Notes: a model not told the origin generated them from the letters alone. DNA of 64,000 bases from Phyllobacterium chamaecytisi (GCF_020164455.1 NZ_JAIQWW010000002.1:62001-126000), one strand, 5' to 3'. Positions 44,416-54,085 are shown, counted from the first letter of the stretch. Numbers and translations are program-made.

Positions 44416-45720
44416 ATGACCCTTCCGGTTATTGCTTACCTTGCAGGTGTGCTGACGATCCTCAGTCCATGCATCCTGCCTGTCCTGCCATTCGCTTTCG
44501 CGCGTGCCGAACAGCCATTCGTCAAAAGCACGCTGCCGATGCTCGCAGGCATGGCGATCACTTTCGCTCTCGTCGCAACACTGGCGGCAGTCGGCGGCAG
44601 TTGGGCGGTTCACGCCAATGAATATGGCCGCTACGCTGCAATCGGGCTGCTTGCGATCTTCGGCTTGACGCTTGTCTCGCCGCAGCTTGCAACAATCCTG
44701 ACACGGCCCGTTGTTGCGTTTGCCAACAGGCTGTTGAACGCGACGGGTGGACCACGCTCGGTGCCGACGGCCGGTGGTTCGCTGGTTCTCGGTGTTGCAA
44801 CGGGTCTGCTATGGGCGCCCTGTGCAGGCCCAATCCTCGGGCTGGTTCTGACGGGTGCCGCCCTTGAGGGTGCCAACGTTCAGACAACCTTGCTTCTGCT
44901 TGCCTATTCGGCGGGTGCAGCAACTTCGCTGGGCTTGGCACTGCTCATCGGTGGCCGCGTGTTCACGGCGATGAAGCAATCGCTTGGAGCGGGTGAGTGG
45001 GTGCGCCGCGGCTTGGGCATTGCGGTACTTGCAGGTGTCGTCGCCATTGGCCTTGGTGCCGATACAGGTTTGCTTGCGCGGCTTTCAACAGTCGGAACGA
45101 GCAAGATAGAACAGGCACTTCTAGACGGATTACATACTGAGAAGCCGGCATCAACTTCTGCAGCGAGCACAACCGAGGGTGCTCAGCTTGCACTCAACGC
45201 CAGCGAAGTATTCCGCAGCGATCTGCCGGTTGAGGGCCAGTTTCCTTCACTCGATGGAGCTGTCGAGTGGCTGAATTCGCCGCCGCTCACGACAGAGCAG
45301 CTTCGCGGCAAGGTGGTGCTGGTCGATTTCTGGACGTTCGCTTGTATCAACTGCATTCACACCGTTCCCTATGTTCGGGCTTGGGCTGAGAAGTACAAGT
45401 ATCAGGGCTTGGTGGTGATTGGCGTGCACGCGCCGGAATTCGCCTTCGAACGCAAGATCGAAAACGTCAAAAAGGCCATAGACGAATTCAAGATCGGCTA
45501 TCCGGTTGCGATCGACAACAATTTTGCCATCTGGAAAGCGTTCGACAACAGCTATTGGCCAGCCCACTACTTCATCGATGCCAAGGGCCAGATCAGGTAC
45601 CACCATTTCGGTGAAGGCGACTACGAGGAGTCCGAGAAGGTCATTCAGGATCTTCTGGCCGAGGCGAAAGGCCAACAGGCGGCCCGGACTGCTCCAGCTC
45701 CGATTGCAAAGCAGGGCTGA
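44416..45720 (+). CDS. dipZ: CcdA-type thiol transporter fused to a thioredoxin-like domain (DipZ family)
   Basis: 434-residue inner-membrane protein. The N-terminal part (about 1-230) is a CcdA/DsbD-beta electron-transfer domain with conserved Cys in LSPCILPVLPF and LWAPCAGPILG. After a linker, a periplasmic thioredoxin-like domain (about 270-415) carries CXXC as FACINCIHTVPYV near residue 309. It should pass reducing power across the membrane to periplasmic substrates. Three tandem ATG codons (44410, 44413, 44416) exist; the AAAGG site favours the last. It leads a group with a small secreted protein and msrA. Confidence 0.9.
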   Translation: MTLPVIAYLAGVLTILSPCILPVLPFAFARAEQPFVKSTLPMLAGMAITFALVATLAAVGGSWAVHANEYGRYAAIGLLAIFGLTLVSPQLATILTRPVVAFANRLLNATGGPRSVPTAGGSLVLGVATGLLWAPCAGPILGLVLTGAALEGANVQTTLLLLAYSAGAATSLGLALLIGGRVFTAMKQSLGAGEWVRRGLGIAVLAGVVAIGLGADTGLLARLSTVGTSKIEQALLDGLHTEKPASTSAASTTEGAQLALNASEVFRSDLPVEGQFPSLDGAVEWLNSPPLTTEQLRGKVVLVDFWTFACINCIHTVPYVRAWAEKYKYQGLVVIGVHAPEFAFERKIENVKKAIDEFKIGYPVAIDNNFAIWKAFDNSYWPAHYFIDAKGQIRYHHFGEGDYEESEKVIQDLLAEAKGQQAARTAPAPIAKQG

Positions 45721-45780
45721 CCGTAGATGGAAATGCCTCGGGCGCCAGGCCCGAGGCCAAAACCTTTAAGGAGACATATC

Positions 45781-45966
45781 ATGCGATTTGCCATTTTATC
45801 CCTGATCGGCATGGCAGTGCTGATTTCGCCATGCGTTTACGATACCGATCCCCGGGAACCGTCACCTCTGGCCGCGTTGATTGCGCAGGGCGGTCCCCAA
45901 CGCGCGGGAGCCGGGATTGAATTCTCGAGCCGCAATCCCGACATCTCTACCGAAACAATGCAGTGA
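45781..45966 (+). CDS. Small secreted or lipid-anchored-like protein of unknown function
   Basis: 61-residue frame with a strong ribosome site (AAGGAGA, 7 bases before ATG). Residues 1-18 form a signal-like hydrophobic segment (MRFAILSLIGMAVLISPC); the remainder is polar (DPREPSPLAALIAQGGPQRAGAG). The Cys at the end of the hydrophobic run is not in a clear lipobox. It sits between dipZ and msrA in the same direction, so a role in periplasmic redox repair is conceivable. No family is recognised. Confidence 0.6.
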   Translation: MRFAILSLIGMAVLISPCVYDTDPREPSPLAALIAQGGPQRAGAGIEFSSRNPDISTETMQ

Positions 45967-46028
45967 CAGAGTGTGCCCCAAAGGCATAAAGTGCTGCAAA
46001 TTCCATCACAATGAATGGAGGACATCCA

Positions 46029-46538
46029 ATGACAAAAGAACGGGCAGTGCTGGCCGGCGGTTGTTTCTGGGGGATGCAAGACCTCTTCCGGCGCTACGAC
46101 GGCGTGATATCGACGCGAGTCGGCTACTCCGGCGGCGACGTGCCGAATGCGACCTACCGCAACCATGGAACCCATGCGGAGGCGATCGAGATCGTCTTCG
46201 ATCCCGACCGGATCAGCTACCGGCAAATTCTCGAGTTCTTCTTTCAGATCCACGATCCAAGCACGCGTAACCGCCAAGGCAACGACGTTGGACTGAGCTA
46301 TCGTTCGGCGATCTTCTATACGTCCGAAGAGCAGGAGCGGATTGCAAAAGACACCATTGAGGATGTCGACGCTTCCGGCTTGTGGCCTGCCAAGGTGGTG
46401 ACTGAAGTTGCGCCTGCCGGAGATTTCTGGGAAGCCGAGCCCGAGCATCAGGATTATCTCGAGCGCATTCCGAACGGCTATACGTGCCACTTCATCCGGC
46501 CTGGCTGGAAACTCCCGGTTCGAGAGAAGATAGCCTGA
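46029..46538 (+). CDS. msrA: Peptide methionine sulfoxide reductase MsrA
   Basis: 169-residue cytoplasmic enzyme that reduces methionine-S-sulfoxide. The catalytic motif GGCFWGMQD places Cys at residue 12; [20 protein letters not shown] and the [22 protein letters not shown] segment are conserved. The ATG at 46029 is preferred to 46011 because GGAGG lies in between at the right distance. Closely follows dipZ and the small secreted gene, and is ended by a strong terminator. It probably uses thioredoxin for regeneration. Confidence 0.95.
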   Translation: MTKERAVLAGGCFWGMQDLFRRYDGVISTRVGYSGGDVPNATYRNHGTHAEAIEIVFDPDRISYRQILEFFFQIHDPSTRNRQGNDVGLSYRSAIFYTSEEQERIAKDTIEDVDASGLWPAKVVTEVAPAGDFWEAEPEHQDYLERIPNGYTCHFIRPGWKLPVREKIA

Positions 46539-46555
46539 ACCATTGCGACCAACAA

Positions 46556-46590
46556 ACAAAGGCCGATGTTCGCATCGGCCTTTGTTTTTG
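46556..46590 (+). terminator. Rho-independent terminator after msrA
   Basis: CAAAGGCCGATG (46557-46568) and CATCGGCCTTTG (46573-46584) form a perfect 12-bp stem with a TTCG tetraloop, followed by TTTTTG. Confidence 0.93.
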
Positions 46591-46626
46591 CCCATGCATC
46601 GACGCTTCGACGACGAAATTAAATAT

Positions 46627-46641
46627 TGACGAAATTAGTCA
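46627..46641. promoter_or_regulatory. RirA-type IRO box (TGA-N9-TCA) upstream of the siderophore esterase gene
   Basis: TGACGAAATTAGTCA matches TGA-N9-TCA and is closely similar to TGACAAATGTAGTCA upstream of the TonB receptor gene (57861-57875). Both are in AT-rich promoter regions of siderophore genes. RirA represses iron uptake genes through such boxes in rhizobia when iron is plentiful. Confidence 0.65.
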
Positions 46642-46711
46642 TGTTTTATAACTGACACGGCACGAGACTGTATGCGCCAGACCTGCACCGAAATCCCATA
46701 GCGATGGATAT

Positions 46712-47599
46712 ATGCAAACATTTCCGAATTCATCGCCCGCCCTGGTGGGACACACAACATTTCACGATGTGATTTCCGATCGAAACGGCGCGGTCTACCG
46801 GATATTTATCTATTGCCCGCCCGGCGATGCACCTGAGCAGGGCTGGCCGGTCCTCTACATGACCGATGGCAATGCGGTGATCGGCACGGCAGTCGACGTC
46901 ATGCGGGCGCAGGCGAGCTATCCTAGCGGTACCAATGTCGGATACGGAGTCGTCGTGACCATCGGCTACCCCCTCGACGCTGCATATGATCCCCTGCGCC
47001 GCTCCTGGGATCTTAGCCCGCCGCCCGGTCAGACTTATCCGCCATTTTTCGAAAACTGCCCGGTAGTGAAAACCGGCGGTGCGGAAGAGTTCCTGGAGTT
47101 TATCGAGGAACAGATAAAGCCGCTCGTCGAGGCAACGCATCCGATTGACCGGAGCCGTCAAGCGCTCTTCGGCCACTCCTTCGGCGGTCTTTTCGTGCTC
47201 TACAGCCTTTTCACTTCGCCTTCGGCCTTTACGACCTGGATCGCCGCCAGTCCATCGATCTATTGGGAAGACCGTGTCATCGATCAATTCTATCCGTCAT
47301 TTGCAGCCGCTCCGAAGACGAGCGAGAACGCAAGGCTGTTCCTTTCCTGTGGCGAATATGAAACCGACAAACTGGCGCCGTTTCAGCTTGGTGCGACCGA
47401 CGAGGCGGAGAGGCTCAAGCAGAAGAAAGTCACGCTGAACGATGTGAACGCCATGGAACTGGTGGAGCGGCTGAACGGCCTGCCGGGTCGGCCAATACAG
47501 GCGCAGTTTGAAATCCATCCCGGTGAGAATCACATGTCATTGCTGCCAGTTGCCGTCAATCGTGCGATCCAGAATGCATTCGCCGTCAGAACACTGTGA
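46712..47599 (+). CDS. Siderophore esterase / alpha-beta hydrolase (Fes/IroE/BesA type)
   Basis: 295-residue hydrolase of the esterase-D/IroE group. The nucleophile elbow is FGHSFGGLFV (Ser about residue 152), a serine-rich region AASPSIYWED follows, and the His is in PGENHMSL near the C-terminus. No signal peptide is present, so it likely acts in the cytoplasm, opening an imported ester-linked iron-siderophore to release iron. The stop overlaps the next gene (TGATG), and an IRO box stands upstream. An ester-containing siderophore fits the downstream NRPS with a thioesterase. Confidence 0.85.
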   Translation: MQTFPNSSPALVGHTTFHDVISDRNGAVYRIFIYCPPGDAPEQGWPVLYMTDGNAVIGTAVDVMRAQASYPSGTNVGYGVVVTIGYPLDAAYDPLRRSWDLSPPPGQTYPPFFENCPVVKTGGAEEFLEFIEEQIKPLVEATHPIDRSRQALFGHSFGGLFVLYSLFTSPSAFTTWIAASPSIYWEDRVIDQFYPSFAAAPKTSENARLFLSCGEYETDKLAPFQLGATDEAERLKQKKVTLNDVNAMELVERLNGLPGRPIQAQFEIHPGENHMSLLPVAVNRAIQNAFAVRTL

Positions 47600-48366
47600 T
47601 GATGACGCTGCCGTGCGATCCGCTGTCGGACTTGCCGGTTGTTCCAGCCTCGCGCGTCGACCAAGGGGGATCCGGCGTTGATATCTGGTGGTGGGCCCAT
47701 GGGCCTGACACGGACTGGAATACCATAAGCCTCGCATTGGTCCCCGACGAACGGGCACGAGCTGCGAGCATCCATTTTGAAAAAGATGCCCGAGCCTTCA
47801 TGGCGGGGCGCTACTTGCAGCGATCGGTCCTCTCGTTTTATACGGCCGTGCCAATGGCCGATCTGAACATCGTCGCCGGACTGCACGGCAAACCAGCTCT
47901 CGCCGGGCAGTCCGACGGAATTGCCTTCAACCTGTCCAACACGGAAGGGTTCGCGGCCTTCGCGATCAGCCGGGACGCCGTGGCACTGGGTATCGACGTC
48001 GAAGCCCTCACGACGGTGATTGAACCCGAGACAGCTTCATTGTTCTGCTCGGCGGCAGAGTCCGAGATGCTCTCGGTGCTGCGCGGCCCGGCGCGTCAAT
48101 CGCGGCTTCTGAGCTACTGGACCTTGAAAGAGAGTTACCTCAAGGCGACGGGCACCGGCCTGACTGCCGCGCCGGAACAATTGAACATCCGGCTGGATCG
48201 CGGGACGAACGCTATCCGCATGGATAAGGTGCCGAGCGGCGATGACGCCTTGTGGCATCACCGCCTTTTTCTCGCACCTTCCGGTCATTTGATTGCTGTT
48301 TCAGCACAGTCGGGGGGAGAGGAATTGCTCTTTCATCAACGCGAACTGGTCCATCCAGTTCGATAG
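47599..48366 (+). CDS. 4'-phosphopantetheinyl transferase (Sfp type)
   Basis: 255-residue enzyme that activates the carrier domain of the NRPS by adding phosphopantetheine. Sfp-family motifs are present: a fairly well kept nucleotide-binding segment around FMAGRYLQRSVLS, GIDVEAL with the Mg-binding acidic pair near residue 136, and WTLKESYLKATGTGL near residue 178. It corresponds in role to vbsP of the vicibactin locus. It overlaps the esterase stop and converges on the hydroxylase gene with no gap. Confidence 0.9.
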   Translation: MMTLPCDPLSDLPVVPASRVDQGGSGVDIWWWAHGPDTDWNTISLALVPDERARAASIHFEKDARAFMAGRYLQRSVLSFYTAVPMADLNIVAGLHGKPALAGQSDGIAFNLSNTEGFAAFAISRDAVALGIDVEALTTVIEPETASLFCSAAESEMLSVLRGPARQSRLLSYWTLKESYLKATGTGLTAAPEQLNIRLDRGTNAIRMDKVPSGDDALWHHRLFLAPSGHLIAVSAQSGGEELLFHQRELVHPVR

Positions 48367-49713
48367 TCAATAGTCGACGGCGATGTTCTGCCCCAGAGTG
48401 TCGTGTCCGCTCGAAAGCCAGTTCACCTGCGAGTCGTGCGGCTCCAGATCGAAGTGCGGCCGGCCCACCAGCGAGTTGATGATGTGCGCGCTGCGCCATG
48501 CCATGAGGCTCAGCTGCGAGTCAGCAATCCCGTGACTGTACCGCCCGGCGTTCTGCGCAAAGATCCGGTTCTGTTTTGGGCCGCTCCAGTTGAGGCAGTA
48601 TCTGTCGTCCAAAATGGGCCGATTATGACGATCGAACTGAATGCGGTCCTGTAAACCGGCAAATGCGTCGGGAAGCTTGAACTGATACCCCGTTGCCAGG
48701 ACAATTGCATCGGCATGGGCGACCTCAACCCCTCCATCGAAACGATTGCGTACGATCAGGCGATAGCCATCCTTGTCGCCTTCGACCTGGATGACGTCGC
48801 GGTTGGGCGAAAGTTTTGCCTCGATGTTCCGGTTTTCCAGATAGCGCAGGCTGTAGAGTCGTCGGTAAATGGCGTTGATCGTCGAAATGGACAGCCCGTC
48901 ACTCGTCAGGATCGAAGCTTTCAGTGCGTCCAGCTTCTGGTCGCTGTTGAGATTGAGATAGGCGTAGACATATTCCGGCGAGAAGACCTGATTGGAAAAC
49001 GCCGTATCGTTGATCGGCTCGAAATTATGCCGGCGGCTGAACCAGTTGAGTTCTTTCAGAGTTGACTTTGAGTTCAGCAGCGCTTCCACGACTTCACCGC
49101 CACTCTGTCCACCGCCGATGACCGCGATGCGCGATGCATTGAGGCCAGGCAGGCGGTGTTTTGCCTCCGAATTGTGGAAGCATCTTTCTCCGAGGAACGG
49201 CGTCGCCCAGGAGGGTACGGATGGTGTAGTACCCGTACCAAGCACGAGATTTCTGGCGGTTACCGCACCGCTATCGAACCGGACGAAGAATTTGTCCTTG
49301 TCGAATTTAACTTCGCGCACGGTAGAGTTGAACGTGAGGCTCTTTAGCTGGCTAGCGACCCACTCCAGATAGCGGGCAAACTCGCGACGCGGCACTGCAT
49401 CGTAATGGGCGTTGAGAAAGGCATAGAGCCGCTTATGCGCAACGAGGTAGGAAATGAACGACCATGGGCTGGTCGGCATGACCGGCGTGACGAGGTCCTT
49501 CAGATAGGAGGATTGCAGTTCGACATCCGGCAGCATCATGCCCGGATGCCAATCGAAACTTGCGCGGCTCTCGTAGAAATGCGCCCTGACGTTCCCGACG
49601 CCATCGAGGAGCGATGCCAGGCTGAGATTCGAAGGTCCGATACCGATACCGGCAAGATCCAGGGTATCGCTTGCGGGACTGGTCAGATCATTGTTTGCAA
49701 ACATCGCAGTCAT
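48367..49713 (-). CDS. Ornithine/lysine N-hydroxylase (SidA/IucD family flavin monooxygenase)
   Basis: 448-residue FAD- and NADPH-dependent N-monooxygenase. The FAD motif is GIGIGPSNLSLA near residue 24, the NADPH motif VIGGGQSGGEVVEALL near 200, and the late ATGY motif ATGYQFKLPD near 350. It makes the N-hydroxyamino acid that becomes the hydroxamate. The ATG at 49713 has AAGGA upstream; a TTG at 49743 overlaps the NRPS stop but is less likely. By layout it matches vbsO (ornithine N5-hydroxylase); lysine as substrate cannot be excluded. Confidence 0.92.
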   Translation of the reverse strand: MTAMFANNDLTSPASDTLDLAGIGIGPSNLSLASLLDGVGNVRAHFYESRASFDWHPGMMLPDVELQSSYLKDLVTPVMPTSPWSFISYLVAHKRLYAFLNAHYDAVPRREFARYLEWVASQLKSLTFNSTVREVKFDKDKFFVRFDSGAVTARNLVLGTGTTPSVPSWATPFLGERCFHNSEAKHRLPGLNASRIAVIGGGQSGGEVVEALLNSKSTLKELNWFSRRHNFEPINDTAFSNQVFSPEYVYAYLNLNSDQKLDALKASILTSDGLSISTINAIYRRLYSLRYLENRNIEAKLSPNRDVIQVEGDKDGYRLIVRNRFDGGVEVAHADAIVLATGYQFKLPDAFAGLQDRIQFDRHNRPILDDRYCLNWSGPKQNRIFAQNAGRYSHGIADSQLSLMAWRSAHIINSLVGRPHFDLEPHDSQVNWLSSGHDTLGQNIAVDY

Positions 49714-49739
49714 CAGAATTCCTTTCGGTGACGCATTGG

Positions 49740-52700
49740 TCAAAGAGCTTCATTCAGCCGGTGTGCCAGCCGGCTGTGAAACGCCTGCGAGCCGATCACG
49801 TGCAGATGGTTGGTGCCGGAGATGATTTCCGCAGGGTTGGCTCGAGGGGAATAGCGGCGCCAGTCGATGAGGTTGAGGCCCCGGTTCAGACTGTCGTCGG
49901 CCGCCCAGGAGTGGATGGGTACATTATGAGGCTGCAGTTGATGACGCCGGAAGATCAGGGCATTGTCGATAAGGATCCAGAATGTGTGTTCGCGACTGCT
50001 GATATCGGGGCCATCGGTTGGGAGTTCATCCTTCTCGTCGCCGACGAAACGCAGGAACTGGTCGTAGGTATCTGCGTCCATGACACCAAGCAGCCGGTCC
50101 CATTCCGCGCGCATCGCGGTCTGCGATAGCCACTCCTGCACCGTCTGATGCAACTGGGCGCGCTCACCCGGCTTGAATCGCGGCGTGGAACCAATGGCGA
50201 ATTCGGTTCCGAGGTCGCAGACGTCGACCATGGTGATCAGCCGCAGGTCGATCTCATCGCCGAGCCTGCGCGCCGCCTCATAGGCCAGCAATCCGCCCCA
50301 TGACCAGCCGAGGAAATAGCATGGCTGGCCTTTGCTGTGACTTCTAATGTAGTCGACATAACTCTCGATGATCTCATCGACCGAAGCGCCGATCTGCTTC
50401 TGCTCGGAGAGCGAATAGCAGATGAAGCCGGTCGCCGGCTGGTCCGCTCCAAGATAGTCGACCAGCTTGACGTATTCGCGCGTGCTGACCAGCAGACCGG
50501 GGAAGCAATAGAGCATGGGCTTTGTGCCCGAAGCGCGCAGCACAATCACCTCGCTTCCAGCTTGATCGTTGCCCGCTTCAATAACTTTGGCGAAGGAGCG
50601 GATTGTCGGATTGTTGAAGAGGTCGGCAATTGTCGTGCGGTTCTGCGGCTTGCGCTGACGCAACGCGGAAAGAATCCGGATAGCGCCCAGCGAATTGCCG
50701 CCGATGGCAAAGAAGTTGTCCTCGACGCTGATTGGGCTGACATTCAGGATCTGTTGCCAGATATCGAGAACTTCTGCTTCCACCGCGTTTTGAGGCTCGA
50801 TGATCGTTCGCTTGAGGGGCGTTGGCGCAGGAAGTGCGAAGCGATCGAGCTTGCTGTTCGGATTGATCGGCATGCTCGTGAGCGGAACGATCGCAGAGGG
50901 AACCATATAGGCGGGCAAGGCACGCTCGAGCGCCGAATGAATATCGGCGATCTCCAGCTCCCGTCCCTGTTTTGGCACGACATAGGCGACGAGCATCTTC
51001 TGTTTGGTGGCTTCGTCGTCACGCAGGACGACGAGGGCTTCGCCAACGCCATCCTGTTGCAGCAGTGCAGCTTCGATCTCGCCGAGTTCGATGCGATAGC
51101 CCCGCAGTTTCACCTGATGGTCGACGCGGCCGACAAATTCCACCGTGCCATCCTCGCGCCAGCGAGTGAGGTCGCCGGAACGATAGAGGCGCCCGCCTTC
51201 CTTTGAAAACGGGTCGGGAATGAAACGGTCGGCGGTAATGTCAGGCTTGCCGATATAACCACGGGCCATGCCTTCGCCGGCGATATAAAGTTCACCGGTC
51301 ACTCCGATAGGGCAGGGGTTCAAATCAGGATCAAGCACATAGACGCGGCGATTGCCAACCGCGCGACCGATTGGCGCGTAAGTCCCTTCGAATTTCTGAC
51401 CAGCCCGCACTTTCCAGACCATCGGCGTCATGATGGTTTCGGTGGGCCCATAGCCGTTGATCAGCCATTCCGACTTCAATGCTTTCGACAAAAGATCGAA
51501 AGTCTGCTGGGCGAGCCCCTCGCCGCCGAATGAATAGAGCCGCATCGGGGGCGCGCTGTCGGTGAGGTCAGCCCATTCGGCCAGCTGCTGGAGATAGGTC
51601 GTCGGAATGCTGGCATTGTTGGCACCGTGCTTGCGCATCGCCGTCAACGTTTCTTCCGGTGTCCAGAGTGGCTGATCCGGAAGGATAATACTACCGCCTT
51701 CCATCAGCGGATTCATCCATCGTTCGTGCCCGCCATCGGAACTGAAGGGCAGAAACGGCAATTCGCGCGATAGCTCGCTCATGCCATAGACACGGGACGT
51801 ATTCTGCATGTGGTGGGTCAGGGGACCGTGTTCGACAGCCACTCCCTTTGGAAGTCCGGTCGAACCGGACGTATACATGATATAGGCGAGCTGGTTCTTG
51901 TGAACATGCACATCAGGGGCTGTGTCGGGTTCCTGGCTCAGGTCAAGCTTGTCCAGCTCCAGAATAGTGGCATCAAGTCCGTCGGGAATGCGATCGAGCA
52001 GCCAGCTATTGGTCAGGATTACCTTTACCCCGCCATCGTGCAGGATGTGGTGATTGCGCGTTGTGGGATGATCGGGCTCGACCGGAATATAGGCACCACC
52101 TGCTTTCAGCGTTGCAAGGATGCCGACAATGGCCTCCGGCGAGCGCTTCACCGCGATGGCAACGCTTATGTCGGCCCCAACGCCGAGCTTGACCAAACGG
52201 TGTGCAAGTCGATTGGCGCTCTGGTCTAACCTGGCGTGACTCCAGACTTCGTCGGCATAGATGATGGCTGTCTTGTCCGGCGTGCGCGCCGCATGGGCGG
52301 CAATGTGTTCATGCACGGGACGGTCGTCATTGACGCCCTCATCGTCGTAGGGAGCGGACAGGATGTCGAGTTCGTCCTCGGCAATGAACTGGATATCCTT
52401 GATGCGGATGTCCGTCCCACCGATGGCTTGGGCCAAGATACGGCCGAAATGGATGGAGGCTCGCTCGATCAGGCCCGGTTCGTAGATATCCTCCGCATAG
52501 TCGAACAACCCATCCAGCCCACTTGATTCATTAGGTGAAACAAGCAGCGCAAGCTCGATATCGGAACGAGGGGCGAGGGTGGGCGATGTCCCCGGCGCGA
52601 GATCGGAGCGGATGCGGGGTTCGCGGAACTCGAACAGCGATTTGACTATCGCATCCTGCTCCCGTTCCTCATGTGTCTGGATTTCCTGCACCAATCGCTC

Positions 52701-53735
52701 AAACGGAACCAGATTGCGCGTGCCCGTCACAATTGCGGAATCCACCGCATGACAAACATCGAGTATGCGTGCTCTGGAGGTAAGCTCGAGCTTGAGTGGC
52801 AAAATCTGCTCAACGCGGCAGACGATTGGCCCGCGTGCATCTGCGTCACGATTTGATAAAAGGACGCCGTGCTGCAAGCTGTAGTTGCCGCTGTAGCGGG
52901 CGAGGAGAATTGCAAATGCTGCGGACAGCACGAGATCCGGTCGCAACGCGTGTTGCTTCGCGTAAAGCTTGACGCTGGTCCACAGCGTTGCATCGAGTTG
53001 GAACGGGAGGTGGCGGCGCTTGGCACCCGCATAGCCGCTCGCGTTGAAACGTGTCGGCAAAGTTGTCGCGGTGTATTCCTCGCCGATCAGATTGCGCCAA
53101 TGCGCGAGCGCAGTGGTGAAATCGTTCGTCTCAAGCCACTCTTCTTCGCGGGCACCGCGCAACAGGTTGTCGTCAATGACCGGCGCCAGTGCCTCGTTAT
53201 TGATGAGCGCAATCAGATCCCGTTGCAGGATCGAGAGAGCGGCATCGTCGCAGACAATCGGATGCAGGACGATGGTCGATTTGAGCGTGCCTTGCGCCGT
53301 CACGATCAGCTGGCAGCGGGATGACACGCCGCTGAGCAAATCGAAGGGACGGGAGATAAACTCGGCCTCGTGTTCTGCTGCTTCAACTGCTGTCAGAGGA
53401 TTGCTGTCGCTTCCAAGCGTCTCTACAGGCGGAGTTTCGCCCACGTCTGAAAATTGTTCGATACGCCCACCGGCGAAACGGTGAAAGCGTGTGCGCAGAG
53501 CGCTATGACGTTTTGCCAGTTGCACCAGCGCCTGCTGCAGCTGATCCAGTGTAACGCTGGTATGCCAGCCTAAGCTGAGAACCTGCAAAGGGAAAACAGT
53601 GCTGTTGCCGATCTGCTCGAGCGACCAGATGCGCTTTTGCGCAAGGCTTAGAGGAAAGCCGTCGGAGGCACGACGAGAAACCTCATCCACCGGGACGGTA
53701 TCGTTCGTCTGATTTGGTGCGAATAGCTTGTTCAT
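49740..53735 (-). CDS. One-module NRPS, C(degenerate)-A-PCP-TE, siderophore synthetase
   Basis: 1331-residue non-ribosomal peptide synthetase. Condensation domain at about 25-450; the catalytic HHXXXDG reads HPIVCDD, so the second His is missing. Adenylation domain about 470-970 with MYTSGSTGLPKGV near 623, NGYGPTETIM and YRSGDLTRW. Carrier domain with phosphopantetheine Ser in GGNSLGAI near 1014. Thioesterase domain about 1070-1330 with GWSWGG near 1145. One module with a terminal thioesterase suggests iterative loading and release or cyclisation of an N-hydroxy-N-acyl diamino acid, as for vicibactin (VbsS). Confidence 0.93.
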   Translation of the reverse strand: MNKLFAPNQTNDTVPVDEVSRRASDGFPLSLAQKRIWSLEQIGNSTVFPLQVLSLGWHTSVTLDQLQQALVQLAKRHSALRTRFHRFAGGRIEQFSDVGETPPVETLGSDSNPLTAVEAAEHEAEFISRPFDLLSGVSSRCQLIVTAQGTLKSTIVLHPIVCDDAALSILQRDLIALINNEALAPVIDDNLLRGAREEEWLETNDFTTALAHWRNLIGEEYTATTLPTRFNASGYAGAKRRHLPFQLDATLWTSVKLYAKQHALRPDLVLSAAFAILLARYSGNYSLQHGVLLSNRDADARGPIVCRVEQILPLKLELTSRARILDVCHAVDSAIVTGTRNLVPFERLVQEIQTHEEREQDAIVKSLFEFREPRIRSDLAPGTSPTLAPRSDIELALLVSPNESSGLDGLFDYAEDIYEPGLIERASIHFGRILAQAIGGTDIRIKDIQFIAEDELDILSAPYDDEGVNDDRPVHEHIAAHAARTPDKTAIIYADEVWSHARLDQSANRLAHRLVKLGVGADISVAIAVKRSPEAIVGILATLKAGGAYIPVEPDHPTTRNHHILHDGGVKVILTNSWLLDRIPDGLDATILELDKLDLSQEPDTAPDVHVHKNQLAYIMYTSGSTGLPKGVAVEHGPLTHHMQNTSRVYGMSELSRELPFLPFSSDGGHERWMNPLMEGGSIILPDQPLWTPEETLTAMRKHGANNASIPTTYLQQLAEWADLTDSAPPMRLYSFGGEGLAQQTFDLLSKALKSEWLINGYGPTETIMTPMVWKVRAGQKFEGTYAPIGRAVGNRRVYVLDPDLNPCPIGVTGELYIAGEGMARGYIGKPDITADRFIPDPFSKEGGRLYRSGDLTRWREDGTVEFVGRVDHQVKLRGYRIELGEIEAALLQQDGVGEALVVLRDDEATKQKMLVAYVVPKQGRELEIADIHSALERALPAYMVPSAIVPLTSMPINPNSKLDRFALPAPTPLKRTIIEPQNAVEAEVLDIWQQILNVSPISVEDNFFAIGGNSLGAIRILSALRQRKPQNRTTIADLFNNPTIRSFAKVIEAGNDQAGSEVIVLRASGTKPMLYCFPGLLVSTREYVKLVDYLGADQPATGFICYSLSEQKQIGASVDEIIESYVDYIRSHSKGQPCYFLGWSWGGLLAYEAARRLGDEIDLRLITMVDVCDLGTEFAIGSTPRFKPGERAQLHQTVQEWLSQTAMRAEWDRLLGVMDADTYDQFLRFVGDEKDELPTDGPDISSREHTFWILIDNALIFRRHQLQPHNVPIHSWAADDSLNRGLNLIDWRRYSPRANPAEIISGTNHLHVIGSQAFHSRLAHRLNEAL

Positions 53736-53774
53736 ATTTTCACCGGTCCGTTGTCTGAATTGAGAGCGCAGGGC

Positions 53775-53990
53775 TCAGGCCATGGCCCGCCGCAAGCCGA
53801 GCGGCCTTGGATCGATCCAGATTTCCTTGATCCTTTGCAGGCACTCGTCACGCGTGCCGCTGATCGGTTCCTTGCTCCAGCCGACAGGCAGCGCCTTGTC
53901 GTCGGCCCAAACGGAATAGCGATCTTCCCGGTCGCGAACGACACTCCAGGTCTCGGGCCAAGTCTCTGGCAATAGCTCTCCTGCAGACAT
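53775..53990 (-). CDS. MbtH-like protein
   Basis: 71-residue NRPS helper that binds and activates adenylation domains. The conserved MbtH pattern is recognisable: YSVW, the LPVGWSKEPISGTRDECLQRIKEIWIDPRP core with its three Trp. The N-terminus (SAGELLPETWPETWSVV) differs from the usual NPFDD start. The ATG at 53990 has AGGAGT upstream. It is the first gene of the minus-strand operon mbtH-NRPS-hydroxylase, the same order as vbsG-vbsS-vbsO. Confidence 0.88.
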   Translation of the reverse strand: MSAGELLPETWPETWSVVRDREDRYSVWADDKALPVGWSKEPISGTRDECLQRIKEIWIDPRPLGLRRAMA

Positions 53991-54026
53991 CGTGCAGACT
54001 CCTAAACAGACAAACATGATCAAGAG

Positions 54027-54050
54027 ACGGACGAGGTCGCCTGTAATTTA
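54027..54050 (-). promoter_or_regulatory. PvdS/RpoI-type ECF promoter for the mbtH-NRPS-hydroxylase operon
   Basis: Read on the minus strand: TAAAT (plus 54046-54050), exactly 16 bases, then CGT (plus 54027-54029), 36 bases upstream of the MbtH start. TAAAT-N16-CGT is the consensus of iron-starvation ECF sigma factors such as PvdS. A second copy points the other way 60 bases off. Confidence 0.72.
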
Positions 54051-54085
54051 AGCGAGAATGGAGAAAATTTTTTCAAAGATTGGCC

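Noticed and set aside
46616-46644. TAAAT at 46620 as an ECF sigma promoter for the esterase gene
   Set aside because: Sixteen bases after TAAAT the sequence is ATG, not CGT, so it does not meet the pattern seen at the biosynthetic promoters.
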